This document shows positions 16,489 to 27,100 of a stretch of DNA of 64,000 nt, piece after piece. Each line of letters starts with the position of its first letter. Positions within the stretch are counted from its first letter, which is position 1. Origin of the DNA: an uncultured Bacteroidaceae bacterium (GTDB lineage: Bacteria > Bacteroidota > Bacteroidia > Bacteroidales > Bacteroidaceae); contig CAJOLR010000003.1 of NCBI GenBank assembly GCA_905235565.1, forward strand, positions 1 to 64,000, written 5' to 3'. The position numbers and the translations under genes are program-made. The notes under the pieces were generated by a model, which saw only the letters and a list, made by a program, of their open reading frames with translations, was not told where the DNA came from and made no database searches.

Positions 16489-17532
16489 TTACTTATCTTC
16501 AAGTTTAGATTTCAGTTCTTCTATCTCTTTCTGAAGCTTTTGGATAGTTTTATTCATCTCAGGAAGATCCCTGAAAATGAGTGATGAACGCAGGAAGTTC
16601 CGGTAACTGATGGATGGATATCCCATTATTGTATCCCCGTCATTGATGCAGCTTAATACACCTGTCTTGGCTGCTATGTTTACTTTGTTGCCCACTGTGA
16701 TGTGTCCAGAGATTCCGCTTTGGCCTCCTATCATACACCAGGAGCCTATCTTGCTTGATCCGGCTATTCCTGTCTGGGCCGATATGACAGTGTGCTCACC
16801 GACTTCTACATTATGTGCCACCTGAACCAGATTGTCCAGCTTGACACCTTTATGGACAACGGTGCGGCCCATGGTGGACCGGTCGATGCAGGTGTTGGCA
16901 CCTATCTCGACATCATCCTCAAGTTCCACTATACCTATCTGGGGAATCTTGTCGTAACCGTTGGGGGTTGGCGCGAATCCGAATCCGTCTGCACCTACAA
17001 CGCTGCCTGCATGCAGTATGCACCGGTTGCCGACCTTACAGCCGTAATAGACCGTAACTTGCGGATAGATTATGCAATCTGAACCTACCGAAGCACCTTC
17101 GCCTATGGTTACATGAGGATAGATCCTGGTATTGTCGCCTATTACAGCACCTTCTTCGATAACAGCAAATGGACCGATATAGACGTTGTTGCCGATACTG
17201 GCTTTCTCTGATACTGATGCCAATGAGCTGATTCCGGTCCTGGCCGGTTTCATTGATGCATAGAGCGACATGAGTCTGGCCAGGCTCTCATATGCATTGT
17301 CAACTCTGACAAGTGTGGCGCTTACCGGCTGTTCAGGCTTGAAATCCCTGTTGACCAGAACGACGCTTGATTGGGTTGAATAAAGATAATGGGTGTATTT
17401 TACGTTCGAAAGAAAAGAGAGTGCACCCGGAACTCCCTCTTCTATCTTGGCGAAAGTATGGACTGTAGCATCTGCGTTCCCGTCAACGGTGCCGCCAAGA
17501 AATTCGGCTATCTGTTTAGCTGTAAATTCCAT
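16489..17532 (-). CDS. lpxD: UDP-3-O-acylglucosamine N-acyltransferase
   Basis: A 347-residue enzyme that adds the second acyl chain, at the 2-amino position, in lipid A synthesis. The N-terminal uridine-binding domain (1 to about 105) is followed by a left-handed beta-helix of hexapeptide repeats. The catalytic His is in [13 protein letters not shown], and a C-terminal coiled helix ([20 protein letters not shown]) completes the trimer. It is the first gene of the lpx block, with a TATATTTG -7 box just upstream. Confidence 0.96.
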   Translation of the reverse strand: MEFTAKQIAEFLGGTVDGNADATVHTFAKIEEGVPGALSFLSNVKYTHYLYSTQSSVVLVNRDFKPEQPVSATLVRVDNAYESLARLMSLYASMKPARTGISSLASVSEKASIGNNVYIGPFAVIEEGAVIGDNTRIYPHVTIGEGASVGSDCIIYPQVTVYYGCKVGNRCILHAGSVVGADGFGFAPTPNGYDKIPQIGIVELEDDVEIGANTCIDRSTMGRTVVHKGVKLDNLVQVAHNVEVGEHTVISAQTGIAGSSKIGSWCMIGGQSGISGHITVGNKVNIAAKTGVLSCINDGDTIMGYPSISYRNFLRSSLIFRDLPEMNKTIQKLQKEIEELKSKLEDK

Positions 17533-17551
17533 TTGATCTTATGTAAGTCTG

Positions 17552-17559
17552 CAAATATA
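17552..17559 (-). promoter_or_regulatory. -7 box upstream of lpxD
   Basis: On the minus strand this reads TATATTTG, matching TAnnTTTG, 20 nt upstream of the lpxD start codon in the only gap (34 bp) between pyrF and lpxD. No clear -33 box is seen. It suggests lpxD can be transcribed separately from pyrF. Confidence 0.5.
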
Positions 17560-17566
17560 AGATTTT

Positions 17567-18385
17567 TTATTTAATAAATAGCGCCATTTCTTCCTGCACC
17601 TCTTTGGCTTTCATACGGGCCACTTGTGCAAACTGCTCTGTATTGTCTGCGTAAATGATTGCACGGCTACTGTTTACAATAAGGCCGCATTTGCTGTTCA
17701 TGCCGTATTTGCATACATCTGTCAACGAACCGCCTTGTGCTCCTATACCCGGAACAAGCAGGAAACTGTCGGGGACGGTCTTGCGGATATCGGTAAGCAT
17801 CTCTGCCCTGGTGGCACCAGCAACGTACATCATGTTGTCGGCATTGCCGCCCCACTCAAGTGACTTGCGCAGAACGTTCTGATACAGTGGAGTGCCATCG
17901 GGATCATTGATGTACTGGAAATCATCGGCACCCTTGTTGCTGGTAAGGGCAAGGAGTATCACCCAGCGACCTTCATGTCCCAGGAACGGGGTTACGCTGT
18001 CCTGTCCCATATACGGTGCAACAGTTACTGAATCAACTTTCATCTCTTCAAAGAAACTCTCGGCATACATCTTCGAGGTGTTTCCGATGTCGCCGCGTTT
18101 GGCGTCGGCAATGATGAACTGGTCCGGATAGTTGGTGCGGATGTAGTCAATGGTCTTGTAGAGGGACTGCATTCCCTTCAGACCGGTGCTCTCATAGAAT
18201 GCCAGATTGGGCTTGTATGCTATGCAGTAGTCTGCTGTCGCGTCTATGATGGCTTTGTTGAAAGCAAATATGGGATCCTCGTCAGACAACAGATGCTGAG
18301 GGATCTTTTTGATGTCAGTGTCAAGACCTACGCACAGAAACGACTTCTTGCGCATTATGTTCTGGAACAACTCTTCTCTTGTCAT
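17567..18385 (-). CDS. pyrF: Orotidine-5'-phosphate decarboxylase
   Basis: A 272-residue type-2 OMP decarboxylase, the last step of UMP synthesis. The catalytic motif [10 protein letters not shown] lies near residue 95, and the N-terminal [17 protein letters not shown] and later [11 protein letters not shown] phosphate-binding motif are typical. It follows prfA by 24 bp. Confidence 0.95.
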   Translation of the reverse strand: MTREELFQNIMRKKSFLCVGLDTDIKKIPQHLLSDEDPIFAFNKAIIDATADYCIAYKPNLAFYESTGLKGMQSLYKTIDYIRTNYPDQFIIADAKRGDIGNTSKMYAESFFEEMKVDSVTVAPYMGQDSVTPFLGHEGRWVILLALTSNKGADDFQYINDPDGTPLYQNVLRKSLEWGGNADNMMYVAGATRAEMLTDIRKTVPDSFLLVPGIGAQGGSLTDVCKYGMNSKCGLIVNSSRAIIYADNTEQFAQVARMKAKEVQEEMALFIK

Positions 18386-18409
18386 ATCTGTTAATTGTTA
18401 GAAATTCCC

Positions 18410-19522
18410 TTACATTTCGGCTTCTTTCATCCGCTCTGCGTTTTCGGCTATTGTCAGTTGGTCTATGCACTCCTGGATCTCACCGTTCATGAATGCGGGT
18501 AGATTGTAAATGGTGTAGTTTATCCGATGGTCGGTTATTCGGCCTTGCGGATAATTGTAAGTGCGTATCTTGGCGGATCGGTCACCTGTGGATACCATAG
18601 TCTTGCGGCGGGCAGCTATGTCATCCATGTATTTCTGATGCTCGCGGTCATAAATCATTGTGCGGAGACGTGACAGGGCACGTTCCTTGTTTTTGGGCTG
18701 GTCACGGGTCTCGGTGCATTCTATGAGAATCTCCTCTATCACTCCGGTGTTGGGATTTTTCCAATTGTAACGGAGCCTTACGCCAGACTCGACCTTGTTC
18801 ACGTTCTGGCCGCCGGCGCCTCCGCTGCGGAATGTATCCCATTTGATCTCACCCTCATTGATCTCCACTTCAAAGGCATCGGCCTCCGGAAGGACAGCTA
18901 CGGTGGCAGCCGATGTGTGTATACGGCCCTGGGTCTCGGTTACAGGAACGCGCTGTACACGATGTACACCGGATTCATATTTTAGGGTTCCGTAGACCTT
19001 CTGTCCGGTAACCGTGAATATAATCTCCTTGAATCCGCCCGACGCACCTTCTGAACATGAAGATACGGCATACTTCCAGCCTTTGGTCTCAAAGTATTTG
19101 CAATACATGCGGAAGAGGTCTCCTGCAAATATGGCTGCCTCATCACCTCCTGTTCCGCCGCGAATCTCCATTATGACATCCTTGTCATCCTGAGGGTCTG
19201 CAGGTATGAGCATCTGTTTTATCTCATCTTCCAGCAGTGGCAGCCGTTCATTTGCCGCATCAAGTTCCTCGCGTGCCATCTGGCGCATCTCAGGGTCACT
19301 CTCGGTTGCCATCAGTTCCCGGGCCCCGGATATGTTATCCTGAAGCCTTATGTATTCCTTGCGTGCGGCAACTACAGGCTCAAGGTCCCGGTATTCACGG
19401 TTCAGTTTGACGAACCGTTTCATATCGGCTATTACCGAAGGGTCGGTTATGAGCAGGCTGACCTCCTGGAATCTCGCCTCCAGACCGTCAAGTTTGTCGA
19501 GCAGACTCTCTGTTGAAGCCAT
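18410..19522 (-). CDS. prfA: Peptide chain release factor 1
   Basis: A 370-residue RF1 that ends translation at UAA and UAG. The GGQ motif that drives peptidyl-tRNA hydrolysis is in SGGAGGQNVNK, and the codon-recognition tripeptide PVT is in QRVPVTETQGRIHT, marking RF1 rather than RF2. The C-terminal region TGDRSAKIRTYNYPQGRITDHR is canonical. The start shares one base with the stop of the upstream dehydrogenase gene. Confidence 0.96.
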   Translation of the reverse strand: MASTESLLDKLDGLEARFQEVSLLITDPSVIADMKRFVKLNREYRDLEPVVAARKEYIRLQDNISGARELMATESDPEMRQMAREELDAANERLPLLEDEIKQMLIPADPQDDKDVIMEIRGGTGGDEAAIFAGDLFRMYCKYFETKGWKYAVSSCSEGASGGFKEIIFTVTGQKVYGTLKYESGVHRVQRVPVTETQGRIHTSAATVAVLPEADAFEVEINEGEIKWDTFRSGGAGGQNVNKVESGVRLRYNWKNPNTGVIEEILIECTETRDQPKNKERALSRLRTMIYDREHQKYMDDIAARRKTMVSTGDRSAKIRTYNYPQGRITDHRINYTIYNLPAFMNGEIQECIDQLTIAENAERMKEAEM

Positions 19523-20499
19523 TATTTTCTTGTTACATTATTTACGAATGCAACCGGACCACCTTCAAAGAAGTTGATGATGTTGCGTGATACGAATTCC
19601 GCCATCTCGTTACGTACATCATAGGTCTGAGTGCCTATGTGAGGGGTGATGACCGCATTCTCACAAGCCAGGATTTCCGGACTGACCTTGTCTCCGAACT
19701 CGAATACGTCAAGTCCGGCACCCCAGATCCGCCTGTTCTTGAGAGCCTCGGCCAATGCAAGCTCATCGACTATCGGACCGCGGGCGGTATTGACAAGTAT
19801 GGCGGTCGGTTTCATGAGTTCAATCTGTTCCTTGCCAATCAGGTGCCAGGTCTCCTTTGAGTAAGGAACGTTGACCGATATGAAATCTGAAGTGCGGAGC
19901 AGTTCGTCAAACTCAACGTATGTGGCATCATACTCCTTTTCGGTTTCAGGACTTACACGATGACGGTTGTAATAGATCACTTTCATGCAACTGGCTTTGG
20001 CACGTCTGGCAAGAGCCTGTCCGATCCGCCCCATGCCCAATATTCCGAGAGTCTTGCCGCCAAGGGAGTAACCAAGGTTGGCCAGAAGTGTCCACTCCAA
20101 AGCTCCGGGTATGCGCAAACGACGGTCAACGTCGGTTATCCGGCGTGCTGTGGCCAGCATAAGCCCGAATGCCAGGTCGGCGGTAGGTTCTGTTACCGGT
20201 CCGGGAGTATTGGTTACGGCAATTCCAAGTTCTGTAGCCGTAGGGATATCTATGTTGTCAAATCCGACTGCATAGTTGCTAACCAGTTCCAGACGGGGCA
20301 GGCCGCGTTCCATGAGCTTGCGGTCGACGGGGAAGTTGAACATTGACTGTAGGACGTCATATTCAGGGAGCATATCGTATACTTCATCGTATGTGAAAGA
20401 CTCTCGTCCTTCAGAAGGAAATGTAACATCGTACTTTCTGATCAGTTCCGCATACCCTGTGCGGAACATGTTGTATGTCACTAGAACACGTTTTTTCAT
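19522..20499 (-). CDS. D-2-hydroxyacid dehydrogenase, NAD-dependent
   Basis: A 325-residue D-isomer-specific 2-hydroxyacid dehydrogenase of the glyoxylate/hydroxypyruvate reductase type. The Rossmann motif is GKTLGILGMGRIGQALARRA. Catalytic residues are Arg in NTARGPIVDE, Glu in GLDVFEFGDK and His in ITPHIGTQT. The physiological substrate cannot be read from sequence. It is the promoter-proximal gene ahead of prfA and pyrF and divergent from the GH9 gene. Confidence 0.88.
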   Translation of the reverse strand: MKKRVLVTYNMFRTGYAELIRKYDVTFPSEGRESFTYDEVYDMLPEYDVLQSMFNFPVDRKLMERGLPRLELVSNYAVGFDNIDIPTATELGIAVTNTPGPVTEPTADLAFGLMLATARRITDVDRRLRIPGALEWTLLANLGYSLGGKTLGILGMGRIGQALARRAKASCMKVIYYNRHRVSPETEKEYDATYVEFDELLRTSDFISVNVPYSKETWHLIGKEQIELMKPTAILVNTARGPIVDELALAEALKNRRIWGAGLDVFEFGDKVSPEILACENAVITPHIGTQTYDVRNEMAEFVSRNIINFFEGGPVAFVNNVTRK

Positions 20500-20517
20500 G
20501 TCGCTTTATTTTGAGTG

Positions 20518-20525
20518 CAAAGATA
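20518..20525 (-). promoter_or_regulatory. -7 box for the dehydrogenase-prfA-pyrF transcript
   Basis: On the minus strand this reads TATCTTTG, matching TAnnTTTG, 18 nt upstream of the dehydrogenase start. The -33 element is weak. Confidence 0.5.
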
Positions 20526-20611
20526 AGCATTACGTAATGTGTATATCTCATAGCAAAGCTTAAATATACTCAAAAAAAGTCCCCAAAGGGTTTTTTATAA
20601 AAACCATTTGC

Positions 20612-20619
20612 TACTTTTG
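20612..20619 (+). promoter_or_regulatory. -7 box for the GH9 gene
   Basis: TACTTTTG matches TAnnTTTG, 20 nt upstream of the ATG at 20640. The T-rich run at 20591-20597 lies roughly where the -33 element would be, but TTTG is absent there. Confidence 0.5.
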
Positions 20620-20639
20620 TAAATCAGCATTGAAAACTT

Positions 20640-23276
20640 ATGAAAAAATTACTGCCAATTGTTGCCGCATTGATTTGTGGATTCATTTCCTGTGCTACAG
20701 ACAATAAGGATGCGGGAAAGTTAGTGATCAACGAAAGGGGTTATTTCGAGACCCGTGGTGTAAATGTGTTGGTTTACTCCAACAACTATCAGGGAGTATT
20801 CTGTGACGAAAAGACTGCAGGCGTGGAAATCGTGCAGCGCGGAGTACGTATCGCGACAGGCGGCGCAGTACGTCTGATGAACACTCCGGAGCAGTGGGAT
20901 ATCTATGCAAGTCTCACGGAACGCACCATCGATACCTTGGGCGGCGTGATAAGCTGCAGGTTCAACTACCCTGACTACAATTTCCGTTACGGGATAACCG
21001 TAAAGCAGGAGGGCAAGGGACTCCGGATGTCGGTTGAACTGGATGATCCGCTTCCTGCCGAGCTGGCAGGTAAGGCAGGACTCAATATGGAGTTCTTCCC
21101 GGCAACCTATTACGGAAAGACCTATCTTGTTGACGGGCAGTCCGAGATATTCCCGCGGTATCCGTCAAGTGACACCGAGATGCGGCCCAAATCAGAGAAG
21201 ATCAATCAGTTCTGGGGACTTTCCACATTCGATGACCGCGGACGCGACGAATTCATCGTACCCAAACCGATCTCCAAAGGACACACCATTGTAATGGCTC
21301 CAGAGGATGAGTCATTGCGTGTACTCTTCCAGTCTGATACTGAGTTGAACCTGTTTGACGGACGCAATCTGTCACAGAACGGAACCTTCGTGGTACGTTC
21401 CATGCTTCCTTCCGGTAAGAAAGGTACCGTGCTTGAGTGGTACGTGGAGCCTACGCCCGATGCCGGCTGGATACGTGAGCCTAACATAGGATTCTCTCAG
21501 ATAGGTTATACTCCCGCCCAGAAAAAGATGGCTGTGATAGAACTGGACCGCAATGACAAGGTGCTGTCCAAAGCCAAGGTGTTCCGTGTGAATGCCGACG
21601 GCAGCCATACCCTTGTCCTGGAGCCGGCAGTAAAGGAGTGGGGGGTATTCTATAACCGCTACAATTATGCCCAGTGCGATTTCAGCGCAGTAACCGATCC
21701 GGGTACTTATTATATAGAATACGGTGGTTTCAAGACAAATCCGTTCCCTATCAACAAGAACGTGTACGATGGCAAGTGGCATAATACGATGGATGTATGG
21801 CTTCCGGTTCAGATGGACCACATGCTTGTGAACGAGGCTTACCGTGTATGGCATGGCCGCTCACACATGGATGATGCTGTTCAGGCTCCAACCAACTATC
21901 AGCAGCATGACGGTTACCGTATGGGCAACAGCACCAACACCAAGTACAAGCCTTACGAGCATATTCCGGGTCTGGCAGTCGGTGCATGGTATGACGCGGG
22001 TGACTTTGATATCCAGTCCGGTACCGTAATCGGTATGACCAATCAGCTGGCCGAGGTCTGGGATGTGTTGCGTCCTGAGCGTGACGAGACATTCATAGAC
22101 CAGAAGACCCAGTTTGTCGACATACATCGTCCTGACGGTCTGCCCGATATGATCCAGCAGGTGGAGCATGGCGCCCTTAACCTTTGCGCCCAGATAGAGA
22201 ACATCGGCTTTATAGCAGGCGGTATTGTACAGGGTAATATGCATCAGTATCATCATCTGGGCGATGCAGTAACCATTACCGACGGTTACATATATGATCC
22301 CAGCCTTAAGCCCTATGAGGTACGCGGCAACCGTTCAGGTACGCTTGATGACCGTTTCGTATTTACCAACAACGCAGGCAATCCTATGAGTAACGTGAAC
22401 GTTTGCGCTGCTTTGGCACATGCGGCTCGTGTTCTTGCCCCGTATATACCGGAAACAGCAGAGCGCTGCAAGAAGAATGCTCTGAAGCTTTGGAAGGAAA
22501 TGGATGACTATCAGGCCAGAATGGCCAACCTGCCTCAGCAGCAACAGGGTAACGGACAGCGTGGCAACCGCGGTCTCGGCGGTGACCGCTCAAGTGCTGC
22601 CATCCAGTTGTGGCTCCTGACAGGCGAGCAGAAGTACAAGGACATGTTCCTGCCTGGCGTTATGCGTCAGATTGAGGCAGCCCGTACTGCACCGCAGGGG
22701 GCCGAGGATAACCGCACCGGTGGCGGAAGCGCCATGCGTGCCCCGCGTGTAAACATCACCACAGCTCTCTCGCTTCTGCCTTACATGGACGATGATTTCA
22801 AGGCTCAACTCCGTGAGGTCATTCCGGTATTCGTTGAGGATGCCAAGCGTACTGCGGAGTCAACTCCTTACGGCGTTCCCGTGGCAGGAGGATCTTGGGG
22901 TGGCAGCGAGCGGGTTATCAGTTGGGCCCAGAACAACTATATGGTATGGCGTTATTATCCTGATTTGATTGATCCTGAGCTGGTTCTTTCAGGACTTAAT
23001 TTCATATACGGCAATCATCCCTATTCGAATGTATCGTTCGTGACAGCTGTCGGTGTCAATACCAAAAAAGTGGCTTACGGCAACAACCGTGCGGACTATA
23101 CCTTCATTCCTGGCGGAATAGCTCCCGGTCTGGTATTGCTGCAGCCCGATCTCCTGGAACACAAGGATGACTATCCGTTCCTGTGGGGCGAGAATGAGTG
23201 CTGCACCAGGACTGTTCCTTCGTACGTGACATTGTCTATAGGTGCCGAGGAGATAGCTGCCGCAATTAACAAATGA
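20640..23276 (+). CDS. Glycoside hydrolase family 9 lipoprotein
   Basis: An 878-residue surface or periplasmic lipoprotein (signal MKKLLPIVAALICGFISC, lipobox FISC). An N-terminal region of about 280 residues I do not recognise is followed by an Ig-like CelD-N domain (about 280-380, starting IGFSQIGYTPAQKK) and a GH9 (alpha/alpha)6 catalytic domain. Visible GH9 features are WYDAGDFDIQSG (the DAGD catalytic base motif), the GNHPYSNVSFVTAVG histidine motif and a C-terminal acid in WGENE. Such enzymes act on beta-1,4-glucans or related oligosaccharides. A low-complexity QQQQGNGQRGNRGLGG insert near 640 is unusual. No SusC/SusD pair is adjacent. The transporter locus begins 23 bp downstream. Confidence 0.85.
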   Translation: MKKLLPIVAALICGFISCATDNKDAGKLVINERGYFETRGVNVLVYSNNYQGVFCDEKTAGVEIVQRGVRIATGGAVRLMNTPEQWDIYASLTERTIDTLGGVISCRFNYPDYNFRYGITVKQEGKGLRMSVELDDPLPAELAGKAGLNMEFFPATYYGKTYLVDGQSEIFPRYPSSDTEMRPKSEKINQFWGLSTFDDRGRDEFIVPKPISKGHTIVMAPEDESLRVLFQSDTELNLFDGRNLSQNGTFVVRSMLPSGKKGTVLEWYVEPTPDAGWIREPNIGFSQIGYTPAQKKMAVIELDRNDKVLSKAKVFRVNADGSHTLVLEPAVKEWGVFYNRYNYAQCDFSAVTDPGTYYIEYGGFKTNPFPINKNVYDGKWHNTMDVWLPVQMDHMLVNEAYRVWHGRSHMDDAVQAPTNYQQHDGYRMGNSTNTKYKPYEHIPGLAVGAWYDAGDFDIQSGTVIGMTNQLAEVWDVLRPERDETFIDQKTQFVDIHRPDGLPDMIQQVEHGALNLCAQIENIGFIAGGIVQGNMHQYHHLGDAVTITDGYIYDPSLKPYEVRGNRSGTLDDRFVFTNNAGNPMSNVNVCAALAHAARVLAPYIPETAERCKKNALKLWKEMDDYQARMANLPQQQQGNGQRGNRGLGGDRSSAAIQLWLLTGEQKYKDMFLPGVMRQIEAARTAPQGAEDNRTGGGSAMRAPRVNITTALSLLPYMDDDFKAQLREVIPVFVEDAKRTAESTPYGVPVAGGSWGGSERVISWAQNNYMVWRYYPDLIDPELVLSGLNFIYGNHPYSNVSFVTAVGVNTKKVAYGNNRADYTFIPGGIAPGLVLLQPDLLEHKDDYPFLWGENECCTRTVPSYVTLSIGAEEIAAAINK

Positions 23277-23299
23277 TGTATTAACGTACTTATAGTGAC

Positions 23300-24178
23300 G
23301 TGTCGATAACAATAAAAGGCTTAAGCCATTATTACCCAAACGGTAAGAGAGCTCTTACCGATATAAACCTGGAGATACCTTCCGGAATGTTCGGACTTTT
23401 AGGGCCTAACGGCGCCGGCAAGTCCACCCTTATGCGAATACTTGTAACCCTGATGGAACCTACAGAAGGGCAGATAGATGTGTGCGGTTATGATATACGT
23501 ACACAGCGCAAGGAAGTAAGGCGCATTTTGGGTTATCTGCCGCAGGATTTCAGGTTTTTCGCCAAGTATAAGGTCCGTGAATTCCTGGAGTACGCAGCGG
23601 CGCTGACAGGTATGACCAACTCAGCGGAGCGCGGCAAGGCTGTTGACGCCATGCTGGAGCAGGTGGGCCTGTACGAAGCGCGTGACCGTTATGCGCAGAA
23701 TCTTTCGGGTGGTATGAAACGCCGTCTCGGTATTGCCCAGGCTCTGATTCATAAGCCTTTGGTCCTGGTGGTTGACGAACCTACCACCGGACTTGACCCC
23801 GAGGAACGCATCAGGTTCCGTAACCTGCTTAGTGAGGCCAGTTCAAAGGACACCACAATTATACTTTCAACCCATATTGTCGGCGACATATCAAGTTCAT
23901 GTACTGAAATGGCTATGCTCAACCAGGGCCAGGTCATGTTCAGGGGATCGCCTGCAGGAATGCTCAGGGAGACCGAAGGCAAGGTCTGGCGTATGCAGGT
24001 TACCAATGAGCAGTACGCTGAGATAAATCAGAAATACGCAGTGATATCCACTATACCACACGGTCTGGGATGGGATTTGCAGGTTGTGGCAAAGGAGTGT
24101 CCCGGATATGGAGCCGTGAGTTATCCTCCAAACCTGGAGCATGCATACGTTTATTTTACTGAGATTAAGGATAAGTAG
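23300..24178 (+). CDS. ABC transporter ATP-binding protein
   Basis: A 292-residue ATPase subunit for an ABC-2-type exporter. Walker A is GLLGPNGAGKST near residue 35, Q-loop GYLPQDFRFF, signature LSGGMKRRLG, Walker B LVVDEPTTGLDP and H-loop ILSTHIV. It starts with GTG. The stop shares one base with the GTG in front of the permease gene. Its C-terminal tail (GKVWRMQV and PPNLEHAYVYF) resembles the tail of the fused ATPase at the end of the RND-ABC protein, so the two ATPases of the locus are paralogues. Substrate unknown. Confidence 0.92.
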   Translation: MSITIKGLSHYYPNGKRALTDINLEIPSGMFGLLGPNGAGKSTLMRILVTLMEPTEGQIDVCGYDIRTQRKEVRRILGYLPQDFRFFAKYKVREFLEYAAALTGMTNSAERGKAVDAMLEQVGLYEARDRYAQNLSGGMKRRLGIAQALIHKPLVLVVDEPTTGLDPEERIRFRNLLSEASSKDTTIILSTHIVGDISSSCTEMAMLNQGQVMFRGSPAGMLRETEGKVWRMQVTNEQYAEINQKYAVISTIPHGLGWDLQVVAKECPGYGAVSYPPNLEHAYVYFTEIKDK

Positions 24179-27100
24179 TGATGATGCTTGGATTGTATAA
24201 CATACGCATAGTATCCAAATACGAGACAAAACTGCTTGTCCGTGGCTGGTTCTTCAAGATATTTGCATTTCTGGCGCTGTCTGCCTCAGTGATTATAGGA
24301 TCCATCTATATACTGTCACCCAACCAGCAGCCACAGATGGTCAACAGGTCAGTCATTCCCTATCTGTTCATGCTGGTCATGAACCTGGGGCAGGCTGTAG
24401 TGTCGGTATTCCTGGCATCGGAGTACCTTAAGCGCGACAAGCAGCTGGACACGTCGGAGGTGTTCTACACCCGGCCGCTCAGCAACGCCGAGTATCTGAT
24501 AGGCAAGATGTGGGCTACGCTCAAGGTGTTCTTCATTCTTGATGTGCTGGTGGCTCTGATAGCATTGGTCATGAGCCTTATCAAATACGGCTTTGCCCTG
24601 GATTATCTGAGCTATATATGGTATTTCCTGCTGCTGTGCGTTCCCACGCTGGTGTTCATAGTGGGTCTGTCAACCACCCTTATGCTGATACTGAACAACC
24701 AGGCTATCACCATGGTGATACTGCTGGCTTACATAGGCGTGACTCTATTTTATATTGACAGCCTTTATTATTACCTGTTTGACTATATCGGGTTCAATCT
24801 GCCTATGCTCAAGTCGGTGGTTACCGGTTTCAGCGGATTGCCCAGGCTGATAAACCACAGGATGTGCTATCTGCTGCTTGGCATAGGGCTTATCCTTACG
24901 GACGTGTCGCTGTTCCATCGTCTTGCCAACTCCAGATACAGCCTGCTTCCGTGGCGTATTGCCGCGGCGCTGTTCATAGCCGCTGGCCTTTTTGCCGGTT
25001 ACAGGCACGTGCATCTATATAAGGTGGACGAGAGATACAGGGCCGATATGGTGAAACTGGACAACGATTATGTCCATATTGGCGGTGCCGTGGCCCAGTC
25101 CTGCGAACTTACCGTTACACAGACGGCCGATTCACTCAGCGTGAGAGCCGATATGACGGTAAGCCCCAGGGAGAGCTCCGCTAAACTGGTATTCACGCTC
25201 AATCCGGGATTCCGGGTTAACGGCATAAGTGTCCCTGGCCACCGTATTGAATATGAGCGTCTGAAGCACCTTGTAGTGCTGTCATTTGACCGGACGTTGC
25301 CCGAAGACCAGCCTGTCAACATAATAATGGATTACAGCGGTAAGGCCGATGACCGTATCTGCTATCTGGATATTACGTCCGAAAAGATGCTTGCGAACGT
25401 CAAGGTCCTCTCCATGCTCAATGTGGGCAAGCGTTATCTTTTTCAGGACAAGGACTATACGATGCTTACCCCCGAGAGCTACTGGTATCCGCGTCCCGGT
25501 GTTGCGTACAGTGACCAGAGTCCAGAGTGGCAGATGTCATATTTCACGGATTTTGTTGTCAACGTAACTCCCAATCCGGGACTTACACCCATATCACAGG
25601 GCTTGTGCACCGCAAATGATGACTCAACCATGTTCACTTTCAGGCCGGAGTCATCACTTCCGTCGGTATCACTTATGATTGGCGACTACTCTCCCAAGTC
25701 TATAACCGTTGACTCAACCGAATATACGGTGTGGAAACTGGGCCGTTGGGACGATCAGTTTGAGGTATTTGACTCAATTCGTGATACAGTCCCGTATATA
25801 ATCAGGACCAGACGCAGGAATATGGAGTATCAGGCCGATATGGCCTATCCGTTCAAACGCTTCCAGATAGTGGAGGTTCCGGCGCAGTTCGCGTCATACA
25901 AGCGTGTATGGACATCGGCATACGAACAGCTGCAGCCCGAGATGGCGCTGGTTCACGAGAGGGGCTTTGACATGAACGTATTCCAGTTCCGCAATATGAA
26001 ACGGATGTGGAGCGGCAGCAGGAACCGCCGCAATAACAACATGACCGAAAAGGAGATACTTGTGAATATCCTGAACAATTCAGTCTCTTTCATGATGCAG
26101 TCAGGAAATATGAGCGGCAGCAACAGGAACGGTCAGTGGACTATGACCCAGGTGGACAATCCATACTTTTACCGTCCTCTGTTCTATAATTTCAGGTACA
26201 ATGTCTATTCATCTGACTGGCCTATGGCAAACAGGATGGTGGAGACCATGACTGCCACAAGCCAGAATAACGGAAATGCATGGATGAGGCGGATGAACGG
26301 CCTGTCCGAGGATGAGAAGGCACTTATCCTGATGGGAAAATACAGTTTTGACCGTATCATGTCAGATCCGGAATGGGAGGACCTGGCCGACAATGCCCTG
26401 GCTTTGAAGACAAAGGACTTCTTTGCTCCCGTATCGGTGGCAGTGGGATATGAGTCATTGATAGACTCCATATCGGCCAAGACAAGGGAGAAAGAGTTTG
26501 CCAACGTATCATTCGATTCAATCCTTGACTGGATACAGAGTTATTCGGGAATAAGCCTGCAGGACAAGATAGAGGCCTGGAGTGAACAGGCGCAGCTGGC
26601 CTGCTACAAGGTGGGTACTCCGCAGGTTACTACGGTCACCACCGATACGGCCGACATTTACCAGGCCGAGGTTGCGTTTGAGAACATATCGGACAATCCC
26701 GGTTATGTGAATGTTGAATTCATATTCAATGAGATTGAGAATGCAGGTGATGAGGATAAGCCCAAGAGCATGGTGGTAAGCGTAGGTGCACATGAGACTC
26801 GTAGGATTGTTACGCATTGGTTCAATATCCCCAGCAGCATAAGGGTCAACACAATGCTTTCATCGAACCTTCCCCATGATGTCAATCTGAATAATTCGGA
26901 CTGGAGTACATACGAAGATACTGACCTGGAGCCAGAGGGAGTATATACATTGAACAGCGGTGTAGACAATACGCTTCCAGGGGAGATTATCGTGGATAAT
27001 GAGGATGCGGGATTGTTCACACTCTCAAGACCGCTCAGAACAGGTTATCTGTACAAATGGATAGACAAGGCGAAGGAGAACAACAACGAATTCATATATG

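Noticed and set aside
20640-23276. GH9 gene as part of a SusC/SusD polysaccharide utilisation locus
   Set aside because: No TonB-dependent SusC-like or SusD-like gene, regulator or second polysaccharide enzyme lies next to it in the window.
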